Assembly (NCBI GenBank): GCA_021768485.1
Contig: JAIZVZ010000015.1
Span: 1 to 55,413 of the forward strand
Source: Oxalobacteraceae bacterium
GTDB taxonomy: Bacteria > Pseudomonadota > Gammaproteobacteria > Burkholderiales > Burkholderiaceae_D
Length of the DNA: 55,413 nt
Direction: 5' to 3'
Below the pieces are notes generated by a model that saw only the letters and a program-made list of their open reading frames with translations, made no database searches and had not been told where the DNA came from. Below are positions 9,293 to 17,358 of this stretch, piece after piece. The number at the start of each line of letters is the position of its first letter. Positions within the stretch are counted from its first letter, which is position 1. The position numbers were made by a program, and so were the translations under genes.

Positions 9293-9745
9293 TCTGGCGA
9301 TATGCGTCGCCTTAGCAGAAGGCATATTCGGTGAGACCGATATTGACGGTGACATCAAGTTGCTGAGTCAGCCCAGACGGCGCGGGCAGTATTTGCTGTC
9401 TTTATTGTTCATGCATAAACCCCTTGATCGCCAGGGCAGCTCTTCTTTCGCGCTCGTCCTGAGCATCCTCGAAGGACCGTGCCGGCCGGGGCCGACAGCT
9501 CACAGCTCAATTATAGTTGCTTGCCGTGCGCAAACAGCGGAGCGTAGGCTGTTGCAAGAAGATCTGCCGACGAGAAAGCAAGGACTGGCCACGCTTTTTG
9601 CGCGTGGCGGTGAGGTAACGCGCAAATTTGATGAAAGAGCGTCGAGGCGATGAAATGTATTGCTCCATTTTATGTGTCCTGGCGCACTGACTGGCATGCG
9701 GACTTCGTGCTATAAGTAAACTACCTTATCTGGATGGAGCCGATT
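9293..9745. other. Intergenic stretch, no gene seen
   Basis: No open frame here has a recognisable product or a good start. Frame 9360-9653 is Arg- and Ser-rich and looks like non-coding DNA. Only the promoter region of the small lipoprotein at 9746 is expected near the right end. Confidence 0.5.
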
Positions 9746-9934
9746 ATGAAAACATTCATTACCTTATGTTTTGCCGCCCTCGTTTTGAGTGGCTGCGTTA
9801 TTTCGCCTTTGTATGGCGGCGATGGACGGGAACATGCCGGAAGTCATGAGGGCAGGGACCGGGATCAGAGTCACGACAATGGCAATCGGGACCGGGACGG
9901 CAACGACCGTCATGGCGACTCTTACCGGAATTGA
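9746..9934 (+). CDS. Small lipoprotein with Asp/Arg/Gly/His-rich tail
   Basis: This is a 62-residue exported lipoprotein. The signal peptide MKTFITLCFAALVLSGC has a lipobox LSGC with the lipidated Cys at residue 17. The mature part is only about 45 residues of charged, low-complexity sequence (GREHAGSHEGRDRDQSHD) without a recognised domain. I chose the ATG at 9746, because GGAG lies 6 nt upstream; the ATG at 9734 overlaps that site. The function is unknown. Similar small lipoproteins are often stress-induced envelope components, but nothing here shows that. Confidence 0.65.
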   Translation: MKTFITLCFAALVLSGCVISPLYGGDGREHAGSHEGRDRDQSHDNGNRDRDGNDRHGDSYRN

Positions 9935-9958
9935 GCAATCCTTAGCGCTAATATATCA

Positions 9959-10043
9959 GGACAACAGCGCAGGACAACAGCGGGCCAACAGCGGGCCAAC
10001 AGCGTGTCAACAGCGTGTCAACAGCGTGTCAACAGCGTGTCAC
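9959..10043 (+). repeat. Tandem 11-bp repeat (CAACAGCG core), about 8 units
   Basis: The core CAACAGCG recurs eight times, mostly at 11-bp spacing. Unit types change in blocks (GGACAACAGCG, then GGCCAACAGCG, then TGTCAACAGCG four times), as expected from successive local duplications. It lies between the lipoprotein gene and the 3' end of metF. There are no spacers, so it is not a CRISPR array. Confidence 0.85.
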
Positions 10044-10260
10044 ATCCCAATATGTAATTTTTCAAAACGTGAAATATGTCCGTGGGCAATCGGAGGGATT
10101 GCCATCGCAGTCAATGGGGGCCACACAATATGTTTTTGGCGGTACTCATCGCCAGCGGCGCTATCGATGATAATTGACGACATTTTCGCAGGGACGCCAG
10201 GCAGTTGGCGCGACTTGTCCAATCGCGATTGGCGCAGGATTTGCAATCCTGTTGCCAGGA

Positions 10261-11136
10261 TCACTCGATGCCGTCGTAAGCAAGGCGCTGGCAAATCGTG
10301 GATACTGCGTCGGCCGAATTGAGTGTGTAGAAATGCAGTCCTGGTGCCCCTTGCGTCAGCAAACGCTCTGACATTTCGGTAATGACGTCGAGACCAAAAG
10401 ACTTGAGCGAAGCAAGATCGTCGCCGTAAGATTGCAGGCGCAATCGCAGCCAGCGCGGGATCTCGGCCCCGCACATATCAGAAAAGCACGCGAGCTGATT
10501 GAAATTGCGGATCGGCATGATGCCAGGAACGATGGGAATCGTCACGCCGTGAGCGCTGACTTCGTCGACAAAGCGAAAGTAGGCGTCGGCATTGAAAAAG
10601 TATTGCGTGATCGCGGCGTCGGCACCGGCCTTGACCTTATTGACGAAATGGCGCGTGTCTATGGCTGGCGATGGCGCCTGCGGGTGGCACTCAGGATGGG
10701 CGCCGACTTCGATATGGAACCACTCACCATATTCTTCACGCAGAAAGCTGACAAGATCGCTGGCATGGGGGAACTCTCCGACATCGCCAACGCCTGACGG
10801 CATATCGCCGCGCAGTGCGACGATATGGCGAATGCCATGCGATTTATATTCATCGGCAATGGCCCGAATTTTTTCGCGCGATGAACCGATGCACGACAGA
10901 TGTGGCGCTGCCTGTATTCCTTCCTGTTTGATTTCCAGCGCAGTCTTTAACGTCCCATCCTGGGTGGAACCGCCGGCGCCATATGTCACGGAATAGTAAT
11001 CGGGTTTGAAGCATGCCAGCTGCTGCCGCGTGATGCGTAACTTTTGTACGCCTTCTTCGGTCTTGGGCGGGAAAAATTCAAAACTGATCGGTTTTGTGCG
11101 AGATGTGATATTCGCAGTTGTTTGCATCAAAGTCAT
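10261..11136 (-). CDS. metF: 5,10-methylenetetrahydrofolate reductase
   Basis: This 291-residue flavoenzyme reduces 5,10-methylene-THF to 5-methyl-THF, the methyl donor for homocysteine methylation by MetE or MetH. Family hallmarks are SFEFFPPKTEEG (E20 is the catalytic Glu equivalent), YGAGGSTQDGT, the RGD at 109-111 (IVALRGDMPSG), HPECHP, ITQYFFNADAYF and the PGIMPI segment. The length is normal for bacterial MetF. The ATG at 11136 follows GGAAG at a good distance. It lies downstream of and parallel to oxlT copy 1 with a 124-bp spacer containing a hairpin, so it probably has its own transcript. The B12-independent partner metE lies 29 kb away. I saw no SAM or SAH riboswitch upstream. Confidence 0.96.
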   Translation of the reverse strand: MTLMQTTANITSRTKPISFEFFPPKTEEGVQKLRITRQQLACFKPDYYSVTYGAGGSTQDGTLKTALEIKQEGIQAAPHLSCIGSSREKIRAIADEYKSHGIRHIVALRGDMPSGVGDVGEFPHASDLVSFLREEYGEWFHIEVGAHPECHPQAPSPAIDTRHFVNKVKAGADAAITQYFFNADAYFRFVDEVSAHGVTIPIVPGIMPIRNFNQLACFSDMCGAEIPRWLRLRLQSYGDDLASLKSFGLDVITEMSERLLTQGAPGLHFYTLNSADAVSTICQRLAYDGIE

Positions 11137-11177
11137 TTTTTGCTTCCATTTAATAGAAAAAGGGCTTCACATGCAGG

Positions 11178-11204
11178 GCCTGCCGGCTTGATCGGCCGAC
11201 AGGC
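11178..11204 (-). terminator. Hairpin between oxlT copy 1 and metF
   Basis: A 10-bp stem GCCTGTCGGC/GCCGGCAGGC with a 7-nt loop. It pairs fully, with one G-U, only as the minus-strand RNA, so it belongs to the oxlT transcript. The T-run comes only after about 15 nt, so termination is plausible but not certain. Confidence 0.45.
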
Positions 11205-11260
11205 GCATGCGGTTTTTGGCCTTTAAGACATGCTGGCCAAAATGGATGTGCAGCCGATGC

Positions 11261-12592
11261 TTAATCAATTCCTTGCAGATCAGGTAGCTTCCGTATTGCC
11301 GCTTCAGGTGTATTGATCTTGTTTTGCGAGTTCACAAACCGGCTGCGCATTGGTGCCAGGACAAACTTGGCAGCCAGACCAGCGCAGATGGAGATGCCCG
11401 CCGTCAGAATGAAGACCCGGTTCCATTGCTTGCCTTGTGCCAGCAAGGAGGCGAGGGGAACCAGCATGGCGGCGGCGCCTTTGGCGGTATAAAGAACGCC
11501 GGCATTGGCCGAGGCGAATTTGCTGCCGAAGGTGTCGCCGCAAATGGCTGGGAAGATCGAAAAAATTTCGCCCCAGCACATGAAAATCAAGGCAGCAAAC
11601 AGCATGAAGGCATACGGGTTATGGCCATACTGCATGATCCCGATCAGTGCGATGCCTTCGCCGATAAACATGGCCAGCATCGTGTTCTCTCTGCCGAAAC
11701 GGTCGGATATGAAGCCGCACATCGGACGCGTCAAGCCATTTGCCACATTATCGATGGACAGTACCATCGTCAGCAGTGGCAATGTTACGCCCAGCATTGT
11801 CATCGGCATCGTCGCCAGGCCGTAGTCATGCGCTATCGGGCCCAGTTGGGCAGTCGCCATGACGCCGCCGGCAGCGACGCAGACGTAGATTACATAGGTG
11901 AGCCAGAACACTGGGGTCTTGAGCATTTGCGATGGTTTCATATCCACGTTGCTGGTGGCGCGGACGACATGCTGGCTGGCGACCAGCTTTGGCGGTGTCG
12001 GCCGGACCAGCAGCATGGCGAGGGCAAACATGCCTACACCTTGAATCACACCGAAGGTCAGAAAGGTCTTTTCATAGCCGGCCGACTGGATCATGTTTGC
12101 GATCGGAATGACGGTCACAGCGGCACCGGCGCCAAAGCCGGCCGCAGTCAAGCCGGATGCCAGGCCGCGACGATCGGGAAACCATTTCAAGGCATTGCCC
12201 ACCAGCGTGCCATAGACGCAGCCGGCGCCGATGCCGGAGATGGCCGCCGCCAGATACAGAACGGTCAATGAATCTGCGTAGCTGTTGAGTACCCATCCGA
12301 GACCGGCAAAGATGGCGCCGCCGGCCACTACCGGGCGCGGGCCAAAGCGGTCGCCAAGCCAGCCTTCAATAGGTACGAGCCATGTTTCGATGACGATGAA
12401 AATTGAAAATGCCAATTGGATGGAGGCCAGATTCCATTGCTGCTTGTCGTGAATCGGCTGTACAAAAAGCGTCCAGCCATATTGCAGGTTGGCGACAAGC
12501 GCCATGCAAACAAGGCCGATAACAAGTTGAGCCCAGCGGTTCTTTAACCCTTTCGAGTCCGATGCCCTGGCTGCGTTGATTGTCAGTGACAT
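11261..12592 (-). CDS. oxlT: Oxalate/formate antiporter OxlT, copy 1 (MFS)
   Basis: A 443-residue, 12-TM inner-membrane carrier that exchanges oxalate for formate in the Oxalobacter formigenes protein it resembles. The aligned oxalate-contacting residues of OxlT (R272 and K355) correspond to R289 in NGLTRPMCGF and K371 in LYTAKGAAAM. Other family segments are QYGWTLFVQPIHDK, GWLGDRFGPRPVV and GIGAGCVYGTLVGNALKWFPD. The ATG at 12592 follows AGGGGA. A second copy at 35797-37134 is very similar along its whole length. No oxalyl-CoA decarboxylase or formyl-CoA transferase gene lies in this window, so the true substrate could be another small carboxylate. The flanking gap 12593-12772 shows nothing clear. 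Confidence 0.85.
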   Translation of the reverse strand: MSLTINAARASDSKGLKNRWAQLVIGLVCMALVANLQYGWTLFVQPIHDKQQWNLASIQLAFSIFIVIETWLVPIEGWLGDRFGPRPVVAGGAIFAGLGWVLNSYADSLTVLYLAAAISGIGAGCVYGTLVGNALKWFPDRRGLASGLTAAGFGAGAAVTVIPIANMIQSAGYEKTFLTFGVIQGVGMFALAMLLVRPTPPKLVASQHVVRATSNVDMKPSQMLKTPVFWLTYVIYVCVAAGGVMATAQLGPIAHDYGLATMPMTMLGVTLPLLTMVLSIDNVANGLTRPMCGFISDRFGRENTMLAMFIGEGIALIGIMQYGHNPYAFMLFAALIFMCWGEIFSIFPAICGDTFGSKFASANAGVLYTAKGAAAMLVPLASLLAQGKQWNRVFILTAGISICAGLAAKFVLAPMRSRFVNSQNKINTPEAAIRKLPDLQGID

Positions 12593-12772
12593 AGCGTTTC
12601 CCCTGTCGTGTGGTTTGATTTGTCAGGGGCGATTCCTATTTATATTTCCTTTATTTGAACCGCCCTGTTTACTTCCGAGTGCAGCTTTTTCAGGACCTCA
12701 TCATGGATGTGCCAGCAACGGCAATCCATGCGTGTCCGCGGATTACGGTACCGTGAGACAGCCTCATGACAT

Positions 12773-13678
12773 TCAATTGCCACAAGTGCGTGTAAGCGGA
12801 TCGCAGCTCATAGCATCTGTGCGAACTTCCCAAAATCCGCCATTTCCGACAGGCATGTATTGGATTTGCTGCTGGCGTGTCAGGGTGAGGAGCAAGTCTT
12901 CGAGCTCGGCGGAGGGAAGATCAAAAACGGCTTTCAACTCTACCGTCGCAGCACGCCCGTCGCGTTGCAGAAAATCGAGGATGGCCTGGCCACTTGTTTC
13001 AGGCGCGTGCTCTTGTAACTGACCTTCGGACAGCGAAGCGATCACTGCCTGCATGCCGTGGAAGCTCTGGTATCCGCGAAGCATTAATTCTTTAGTGCCC
13101 CAGCGAAAAAGGAAGGTCGGGAATCCTCGGGCGCCATACTGCCGGGTCGTCAGCAAATCATCGCGGAAGGCTTGTGCCGCCGTTCCGTCGTCGAGGTGCT
13201 TGATAAAGGCGGCAAGCTCAACGCCGACGTCGTTCGCCAGTTCAATCAGCACTTCGCGCCGTCCGGTTTCGCGCGCTTCTGCTGCCGATGCTTCGCGGAT
13301 GCGCCGCAAAAATTTCGAGGCCAGTTCTGGATTGCAAAGTTCAACGGCTTTATAGGCAATATTTTGCGGATAGGTTGATACTGTGTCGGCGGAAAAAAGT
13401 CGAAAGCCTTCGATCTCCACAGGCATGCCATGGCGTTCCGATGCTTCCAGCCAGTGCTTGGCAATTTGCGAATTTGCTTTTTCAGGATCGCCGCCAATCG
13501 CATTGGCTTGATCATAAAATTTACGAATATCTTCAACCAATCCGCCCATCACGGGCGTAATCTGGATTTGCGAGCCATACCAGACCTGGAGTTTGCGTAA
13601 AACGGGTTCACTTCCCCAGCACCATGTACACACAGGGTCGGTGAACGCCAGGATTTCGAGTTGTTGCTGATTTTTCAT
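12773..13678 (-). CDS. DsbA-family thioredoxin-fold protein (FrnE/SpxH-like)
   Basis: A 301-residue protein with the redox motif DPVCTWCWGSEP (C17 and C20) at the first helix, then a helical insertion and the cis-Pro loop GARGFPTFLF. A C-terminal extension (about 220-301) looks like a small winged-helix domain. No signal peptide is visible, so it is probably cytoplasmic, like FrnE and SpxH relatives that handle disulfides or act as adaptors. I used the ATG at 13678; a TTG at 13723 would add 15 residues. It is followed by oxlT copy 1 after a gap of about 180 bp and is probably independent of it. Confidence 0.75.
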   Translation of the reverse strand: MKNQQQLEILAFTDPVCTWCWGSEPVLRKLQVWYGSQIQITPVMGGLVEDIRKFYDQANAIGGDPEKANSQIAKHWLEASERHGMPVEIEGFRLFSADTVSTYPQNIAYKAVELCNPELASKFLRRIREASAAEARETGRREVLIELANDVGVELAAFIKHLDDGTAAQAFRDDLLTTRQYGARGFPTFLFRWGTKELMLRGYQSFHGMQAVIASLSEGQLQEHAPETSGQAILDFLQRDGRAATVELKAVFDLPSAELEDLLLTLTRQQQIQYMPVGNGGFWEVRTDAMSCDPLTRTCGN

Positions 13679-13893
13679 GGCTTGAATGCTTTCAACTGTT
13701 GATTCGGAAAAAGTGGATGGCAAGGCGCTGTTTCCACGTTTATCTCGGTGTCGAATTAAATGTCAGGACTGTCCAAATCGCCCCAGACCTAGTACCGTTG
13801 GCGGTCGATTGGCTGTCTGGGGCTGGACATGACGACGTCGACCAGCGCGGTTGCAGCTCCCCACTGCGCTACGCAGTGGGGCCTTGGGCAAAT

Positions 13894-14478
13894 TTATGCT
13901 GCCAGTGATTGCATCAGCACTTGAATCAGTTGACCGCCTTCCGGCGTAACCCAGCTTCCAGCAAGTTCTGCAATCAACTGGTTGGTACTGGTCAGCGTCA
14001 CGCCCGCGCGTTCCATCCGGCGCAAGGCGATGTCATCGGCCATTTTGGTCGGCGAACCGCCGGCATCGGCCACGACTTGCACCTCGAAACCCTCGCGGAC
14101 CAGACTCAGCGCCGGGTAGACCGTGCAGACGTCATTGGTGACACCGGCGATGATCAGCTTTTTACGCCCCGTCGCCTTGACTGCGGCGGCAAAATTCGCA
14201 TCGTCCATGGCATTGACGATACCAAAGCGCTTGACGCGGGCCGCAAATTCGGACGGCAGGATCGATTCCAGTTCGTTCAACAAGGGACCTTGGGCATATT
14301 CTTCCATGCTGGATGTCAGCACCACCGGCATCTTCAGGATGCGCGCCGATTGCGCCAGCATCAGGGCATTTCTTTTCATCTCTTCAAATGATGTCGATTT
14401 GACCCAACCCATGGTTCCTACTTGGTGGTCGATCAATAACAGGGCAGCATTGTCAGCATTAAAATTTTCGTAAGTCAT
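13894..14478 (-). CDS. Isochorismatase-fold cysteine hydrolase (YcaC-like)
   Basis: A 194-residue cytoplasmic hydrolase. The catalytic triad of the fold is visible: D17 in LLLIDHQ, K83 in RVKRFGIV and C118 in GVTNDVCTVYPALSL, with spacing close to E. coli YcaC. Several members act on amides or hydroxamate-like substrates; this one's substrate is not readable. The ATG follows a strong AGGAG 6 nt upstream. It lies 67 bp downstream of a pirin gene on the same strand, and a LysR regulator is divergent from the pair, so the three probably form one regulated unit. Confidence 0.88.
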   Translation of the reverse strand: MTYENFNADNAALLLIDHQVGTMGWVKSTSFEEMKRNALMLAQSARILKMPVVLTSSMEEYAQGPLLNELESILPSEFAARVKRFGIVNAMDDANFAAAVKATGRKKLIIAGVTNDVCTVYPALSLVREGFEVQVVADAGGSPTKMADDIALRRMERAGVTLTSTNQLIAELAGSWVTPEGGQLIQVLMQSLAA

Positions 14479-14545
14479 TGTTTTCTCCTAACAAAATTAA
14501 AGGGCAAAACGCCCTGGGGCAAGGACTGACAGACAGTCCCAATAC

Positions 14546-15373
14546 TTAAATTGAACCGAATTCTCCACCCTGGTAGGCGGCGACTCTTTCGGCAAGGGCG
14601 GCAGTGGAGGCCATTGCAAAAGGCCCTTGCCAATGCACCGGTTGTGCGAGCGGCATGCCTGACAGCACCACGAACTTGGCATTGCCGTGTCTTGCCTGTA
14701 CCTTGATCTCATGCGACATTGGCTGTCCCGCAAAAACCGGCAGGCTCAGTTCGTTGGCGTCAAACGATTGACCGTCAACCAGCACGGTACCGAAGATGGG
14801 CATGATGAAGGCGCTGTGACCGGCGGCGATGGGGACCGAGAGTTCAGCGCTGTCATTGAGCGAGATATCGAACAGGCCGACGTCGGTCGGCGCTTGCAGC
14901 GGTGATTGCACATCGCCAAATTGGCCTAGCGCTACCCGAATTTTTGCGCCGGGCAGGCGCACGAGTGGCACATCCTGTGGTTCGATGCTGAGCGCAGACG
15001 GCGCGCTGTCCTGGTGATCGGCGGCCAGATTGACAAAAATTTGCAACATATGGACGGTCTTGCCGGCTTCGGCAGGTACCTCGCTGTGTACCGCGCCGCG
15101 CCCGGCGGTCGTCCAGTGCAGCCCGCCCGGCTGAATCCGGTTGTGCGTGCCAAGCGAATCGCGGTTCTCAATGCCGGTTTCCGAATTGAGAAAGAGGTAG
15201 GACACGGCGCAGTAGCCGGCATGGGGATGGGCCGGGAAGGTTGCGGCACTCATCCATGCATGATCGACACCGAGAAAAGGGTCGATCGGTTCGGCCATTT
15301 TGCCCCCGCGTACGGAGTAAGCGCGAAAGCCGTTACCGATGTTCATGCGATGCAGTTGAATGATCTTGCTCAT
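14546..15373 (-). CDS. Pirin family protein
   Basis: A 275-residue bicupin. Metal ligands of the N-terminal cupin are visible as H49 and H51 in FPAHPHAGY, then H96 and E98 in GAVHSEVP, and LHWTTAGRGAVHSE is the family's best-kept stretch. Bacterial pirins of this type have quercetin 2,3-dioxygenase activity or bind metabolic enzymes; which applies here is unknown. The start ATG follows AAGGA. Pirin genes with an adjacent isochorismatase-like hydrolase and a divergent LysR gene are commonly aromatic- or redox-responsive; that role is inference. Confidence 0.88.
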   Translation of the reverse strand: MSKIIQLHRMNIGNGFRAYSVRGGKMAEPIDPFLGVDHAWMSAATFPAHPHAGYCAVSYLFLNSETGIENRDSLGTHNRIQPGGLHWTTAGRGAVHSEVPAEAGKTVHMLQIFVNLAADHQDSAPSALSIEPQDVPLVRLPGAKIRVALGQFGDVQSPLQAPTDVGLFDISLNDSAELSVPIAAGHSAFIMPIFGTVLVDGQSFDANELSLPVFAGQPMSHEIKVQARHGNAKFVVLSGMPLAQPVHWQGPFAMASTAALAERVAAYQGGEFGSI

Positions 15374-15599
15374 GATGGAAATCCTTCGCGAATGTGCGTT
15401 TTTCTCAAAAATTGGTATTCGATGTCGCTTTGCGTATCAGCATTATTTTTTTGCAATGCGATGTGAACGATGCAAAAAAAGAAGGGCTGGCACATGTTGT
15501 GGTGCTTGTTGCTTTTGCTTGGAAACATTATCTTTCAATGAATATTTAAGATAAAGTAGCCAAAAACGAATTGATTGATCCACTGATGGAGCAATGGGG

Positions 15600-16490
15600 A
15601 TGGAACTTTTGAATGACATGGCCTTGTTTGTCGAGGTGGTCAAAGCGCGCGGCTTTCGCCATGCGGCCGAGGCACTCGGCATACCAAACTCTTCAGTATC
15701 TCGTCGAGTTACTTCTCTGGAAAAGGCAATCGGGTTGCGACTGCTGCACCGGACCACGCGCAAGATCGAGTTGACCGAGGCTGGCCAGATCTATTTTGAA
15801 CGGTGTAAACGTATTGTCGATGAGGCTAGGCTGGCTCATGAGCAGCTTGGGGAGTTGCTGGCGCAGCCGAGCGGGATATTGCGGGCTTCGCTGCCGGTGG
15901 ATTTCGCGACCATTTACCTGGCGCCGCTACTGGCGGAATTTGCCCGTCGCTATCCCGGCATCGGCTTCGATTTCGACTTGACGCCGCGTCTGGTCGATCT
16001 CGTGGCTGAACCGTTTGATGTCGCCATCCGCATGGGCAACCCACCGAATTCGAATCTGATTGCGCGGCAGTTGGCCAACCTGGCGTGCTATCTCTACGCT
16101 TCGCCGGCTTATCTCGCGCAGTTCGGCGAACCGGGTCACCCCGGCGATCTGACACAGCATGAATGTATTGGATTTCGAACGGCAAAGGCCAATTCGTGGA
16201 CGCTGCAAAATGCCGAAAAATCGCTGGAGGTCGCGGTCGGCGGCCGGTTTCATCTCAATAGCATCAGTTTGATCCGGCGACTGAGTACGCTTGACCAGGG
16301 GATCGCGATTCTGCCTGAGCAGATCGTGGCCGAAGACGTCGCCCACGGCCGCTTGCGCAGGATTCTACCCGATTGGGCGGCGCCGCCGATCCCTGTGTAT
16401 GCGATGACCGAAACGCGGCTGCTGCCGGCCAAGACGCAACGGTTCATCGAGTTTTTGCGCGAGCAGCTCAGCGTCCATACGCTCGCATAA
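15600..16490 (+). CDS. LysR-type regulator divergent to pirin/hydrolase pair
   Basis: A 296-residue LTTR of the AaeR/DmlR subgroup. The N-terminal winged HTH (about 1-60) has the pattern FVEVVKARGFRHAAEALGIP and SVSRRVTSLEKAIGLRLLHRTTRK, followed by the linker helix and a two-lobe effector domain beginning near 90. I chose ATG 15600 because GGAG lies 8 nt upstream; the ATG at 15594 is only 2 nt from it. Its likely target is the divergent pirin operon, through the 226-bp shared promoter region. The 3' end overlaps the convergent TetR gene by 23 bp. Confidence 0.85.
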   Translation: MELLNDMALFVEVVKARGFRHAAEALGIPNSSVSRRVTSLEKAIGLRLLHRTTRKIELTEAGQIYFERCKRIVDEARLAHEQLGELLAQPSGILRASLPVDFATIYLAPLLAEFARRYPGIGFDFDLTPRLVDLVAEPFDVAIRMGNPPNSNLIARQLANLACYLYASPAYLAQFGEPGHPGDLTQHECIGFRTAKANSWTLQNAEKSLEVAVGGRFHLNSISLIRRLSTLDQGIAILPEQIVAEDVAHGRLRRILPDWAAPPIPVYAMTETRLLPAKTQRFIEFLREQLSVHTLA

Positions 16491-17115
16491 AGGTTTCCAC
16501 AACGACGTTGACCCAGCGTTCGATTTGCGCTCTTGTGAGCGCAGAGTCGGGATGGGTCAAAGAAAGAAGTTGTGGCTCACTGCGAACCATGTTGATGAAC
16601 ACGCGCGCCGCCTCATCATGTGCGAGGTCCCCCAAATCGATCTCGCTCGACACGCTTGCATTGGCAAATTGCGCGGCCACCATCGAGGTGATGACGCTTG
16701 GACCTTGCACATAAAAATTGCGGGCCAGGGCGGGAAAGCGGGGGCCTTCGGAAACGACGATACGGTGCAATGCCAGGCCAGAAGGGGACAGGACAATGTC
16801 GAGATAAGCACGCGCCAGGGCGGTCAAGGTTTCCTTGAGTTTTCCTGGCGTAAATTGAATCGCTCGAACTGTTTCTGCGAAGCTTTTGCACTCGGCTTCT
16901 ACTACCGCCACGAACAACGCTTCCTTATTCGCATAATGCGCATAGACGGTCGATTTCGAGACGGCGGCCTCGCGCTGGATCATGTCGGTTGTTGCGCTGC
17001 CGAATCCGTGTGTCAGGAAAATTTTTCGAGCAGCACGCAAAACAGTGTAAGCCTTTGTGCCAGGGCCCGCGTCGGTGGGAGGCGTATTGTTTCGACTCAT
17101 GGGGGCTTGCTTCAT
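16468..17115 (-). CDS. TetR-family repressor of the adjacent efflux operon
   Basis: A 215-residue repressor. The HTH (about 25-70) contains AARKIFLTHGFGSATTDMIQREAAVSKSTVYAHYANKEALF (given as two halves of the classic pattern), and the C-terminal half resembles the AefR/TetR_C ligand domains of efflux regulators (LALHRIVVSEGPRFPALARNFY). It is divergent from the lipoprotein-MFS-MFP operon, and two matching operator-like sites lie at 17174 and 17280. Two starts (17115, 17100) are possible, neither with a clear ribosome-binding site. It probably represses both itself and the operon until an effector binds. Confidence 0.87.
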   Translation of the reverse strand: MKQAPMSRNNTPPTDAGPGTKAYTVLRAARKIFLTHGFGSATTDMIQREAAVSKSTVYAHYANKEALFVAVVEAECKSFAETVRAIQFTPGKLKETLTALARAYLDIVLSPSGLALHRIVVSEGPRFPALARNFYVQGPSVITSMVAAQFANASVSSEIDLGDLAHDEAARVFINMVRSEPQLLSLTHPDSALTRAQIERWVNVVVETFMRAYGR

Positions 17116-17139
17116 ATTAAAAGTAACAGGATTTGTTGG

Positions 17140-17189
17140 TTGACATTGGCAATATCAGTGATTATAGTACAGTACCGAGCGGTACGGTA
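17140..17189 (+). promoter_or_regulatory. Sigma-70 promoter with overlapping TetR operator 1
   Basis: The -35 TTGACA (17140-17145) and -10 TATAGT (17163-17168) are 17 bp apart, close to consensus, and point into the efflux operon. Directly downstream, around the expected start of transcription, is the palindrome GTACCGAGCGGTAC (17172-17185) within the longer word ACCGAGCGGTACGGTA (17174-17189). A repressor bound there would block initiation. Confidence 0.7.
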
Positions 17190-17279
17190 TTGAATGATTT
17201 TATCTCTCAACTCCCCACGTGCTTGTGACAATTTAGTGCGCCTCGATGTCCAGAGGGGCTTTTTTTATATGTATTTCGA

Positions 17280-17295
17280 ACCGATCGGTGCGGTA
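17280..17295 (+). promoter_or_regulatory. TetR operator-like site 2 in the efflux leader
   Basis: ACCGATCGGTGCGGTA matches operator 1 (ACCGAGCGGTACGGTA) at 14 of 16 positions. It lies 106 bp downstream of operator 1 and 64 bp before the lipoprotein start, so it may support looping or a roadblock. A short GC hairpin with seven T residues (about 17240-17267) lies between the two sites and could act as a weak attenuator. Confidence 0.5.
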
Positions 17296-17358
17296 CAGTT
17301 ACATTCTGTGCCGCGCAATATGAGCGGTTTCGAAGGCGATTTTCGACAGGACGCAGAA

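Noticed and set aside
9152-9358. Minus-strand ORF with the sequence GGGNGNRTHPDGF
   Set aside because: This is the well-known false protein made by translating the antisense of a tRNA 3' end; here it covers the decayed tRNA-Cys copy.
9959-10043. Possible CRISPR array
   Set aside because: Units are 11 bp and directly adjacent, with no spacers and no cas genes. The same holds for the 13-bp array at 42411 and the 14-bp array at 35543.
17194-17358. Longer start for the NodT-type lipoprotein
   Set aside because: It would place the signal peptide 90 residues inside the protein and translate operator 2; ATG 17359 has a good ribosome-binding site and gives a normal lipoprotein signal.
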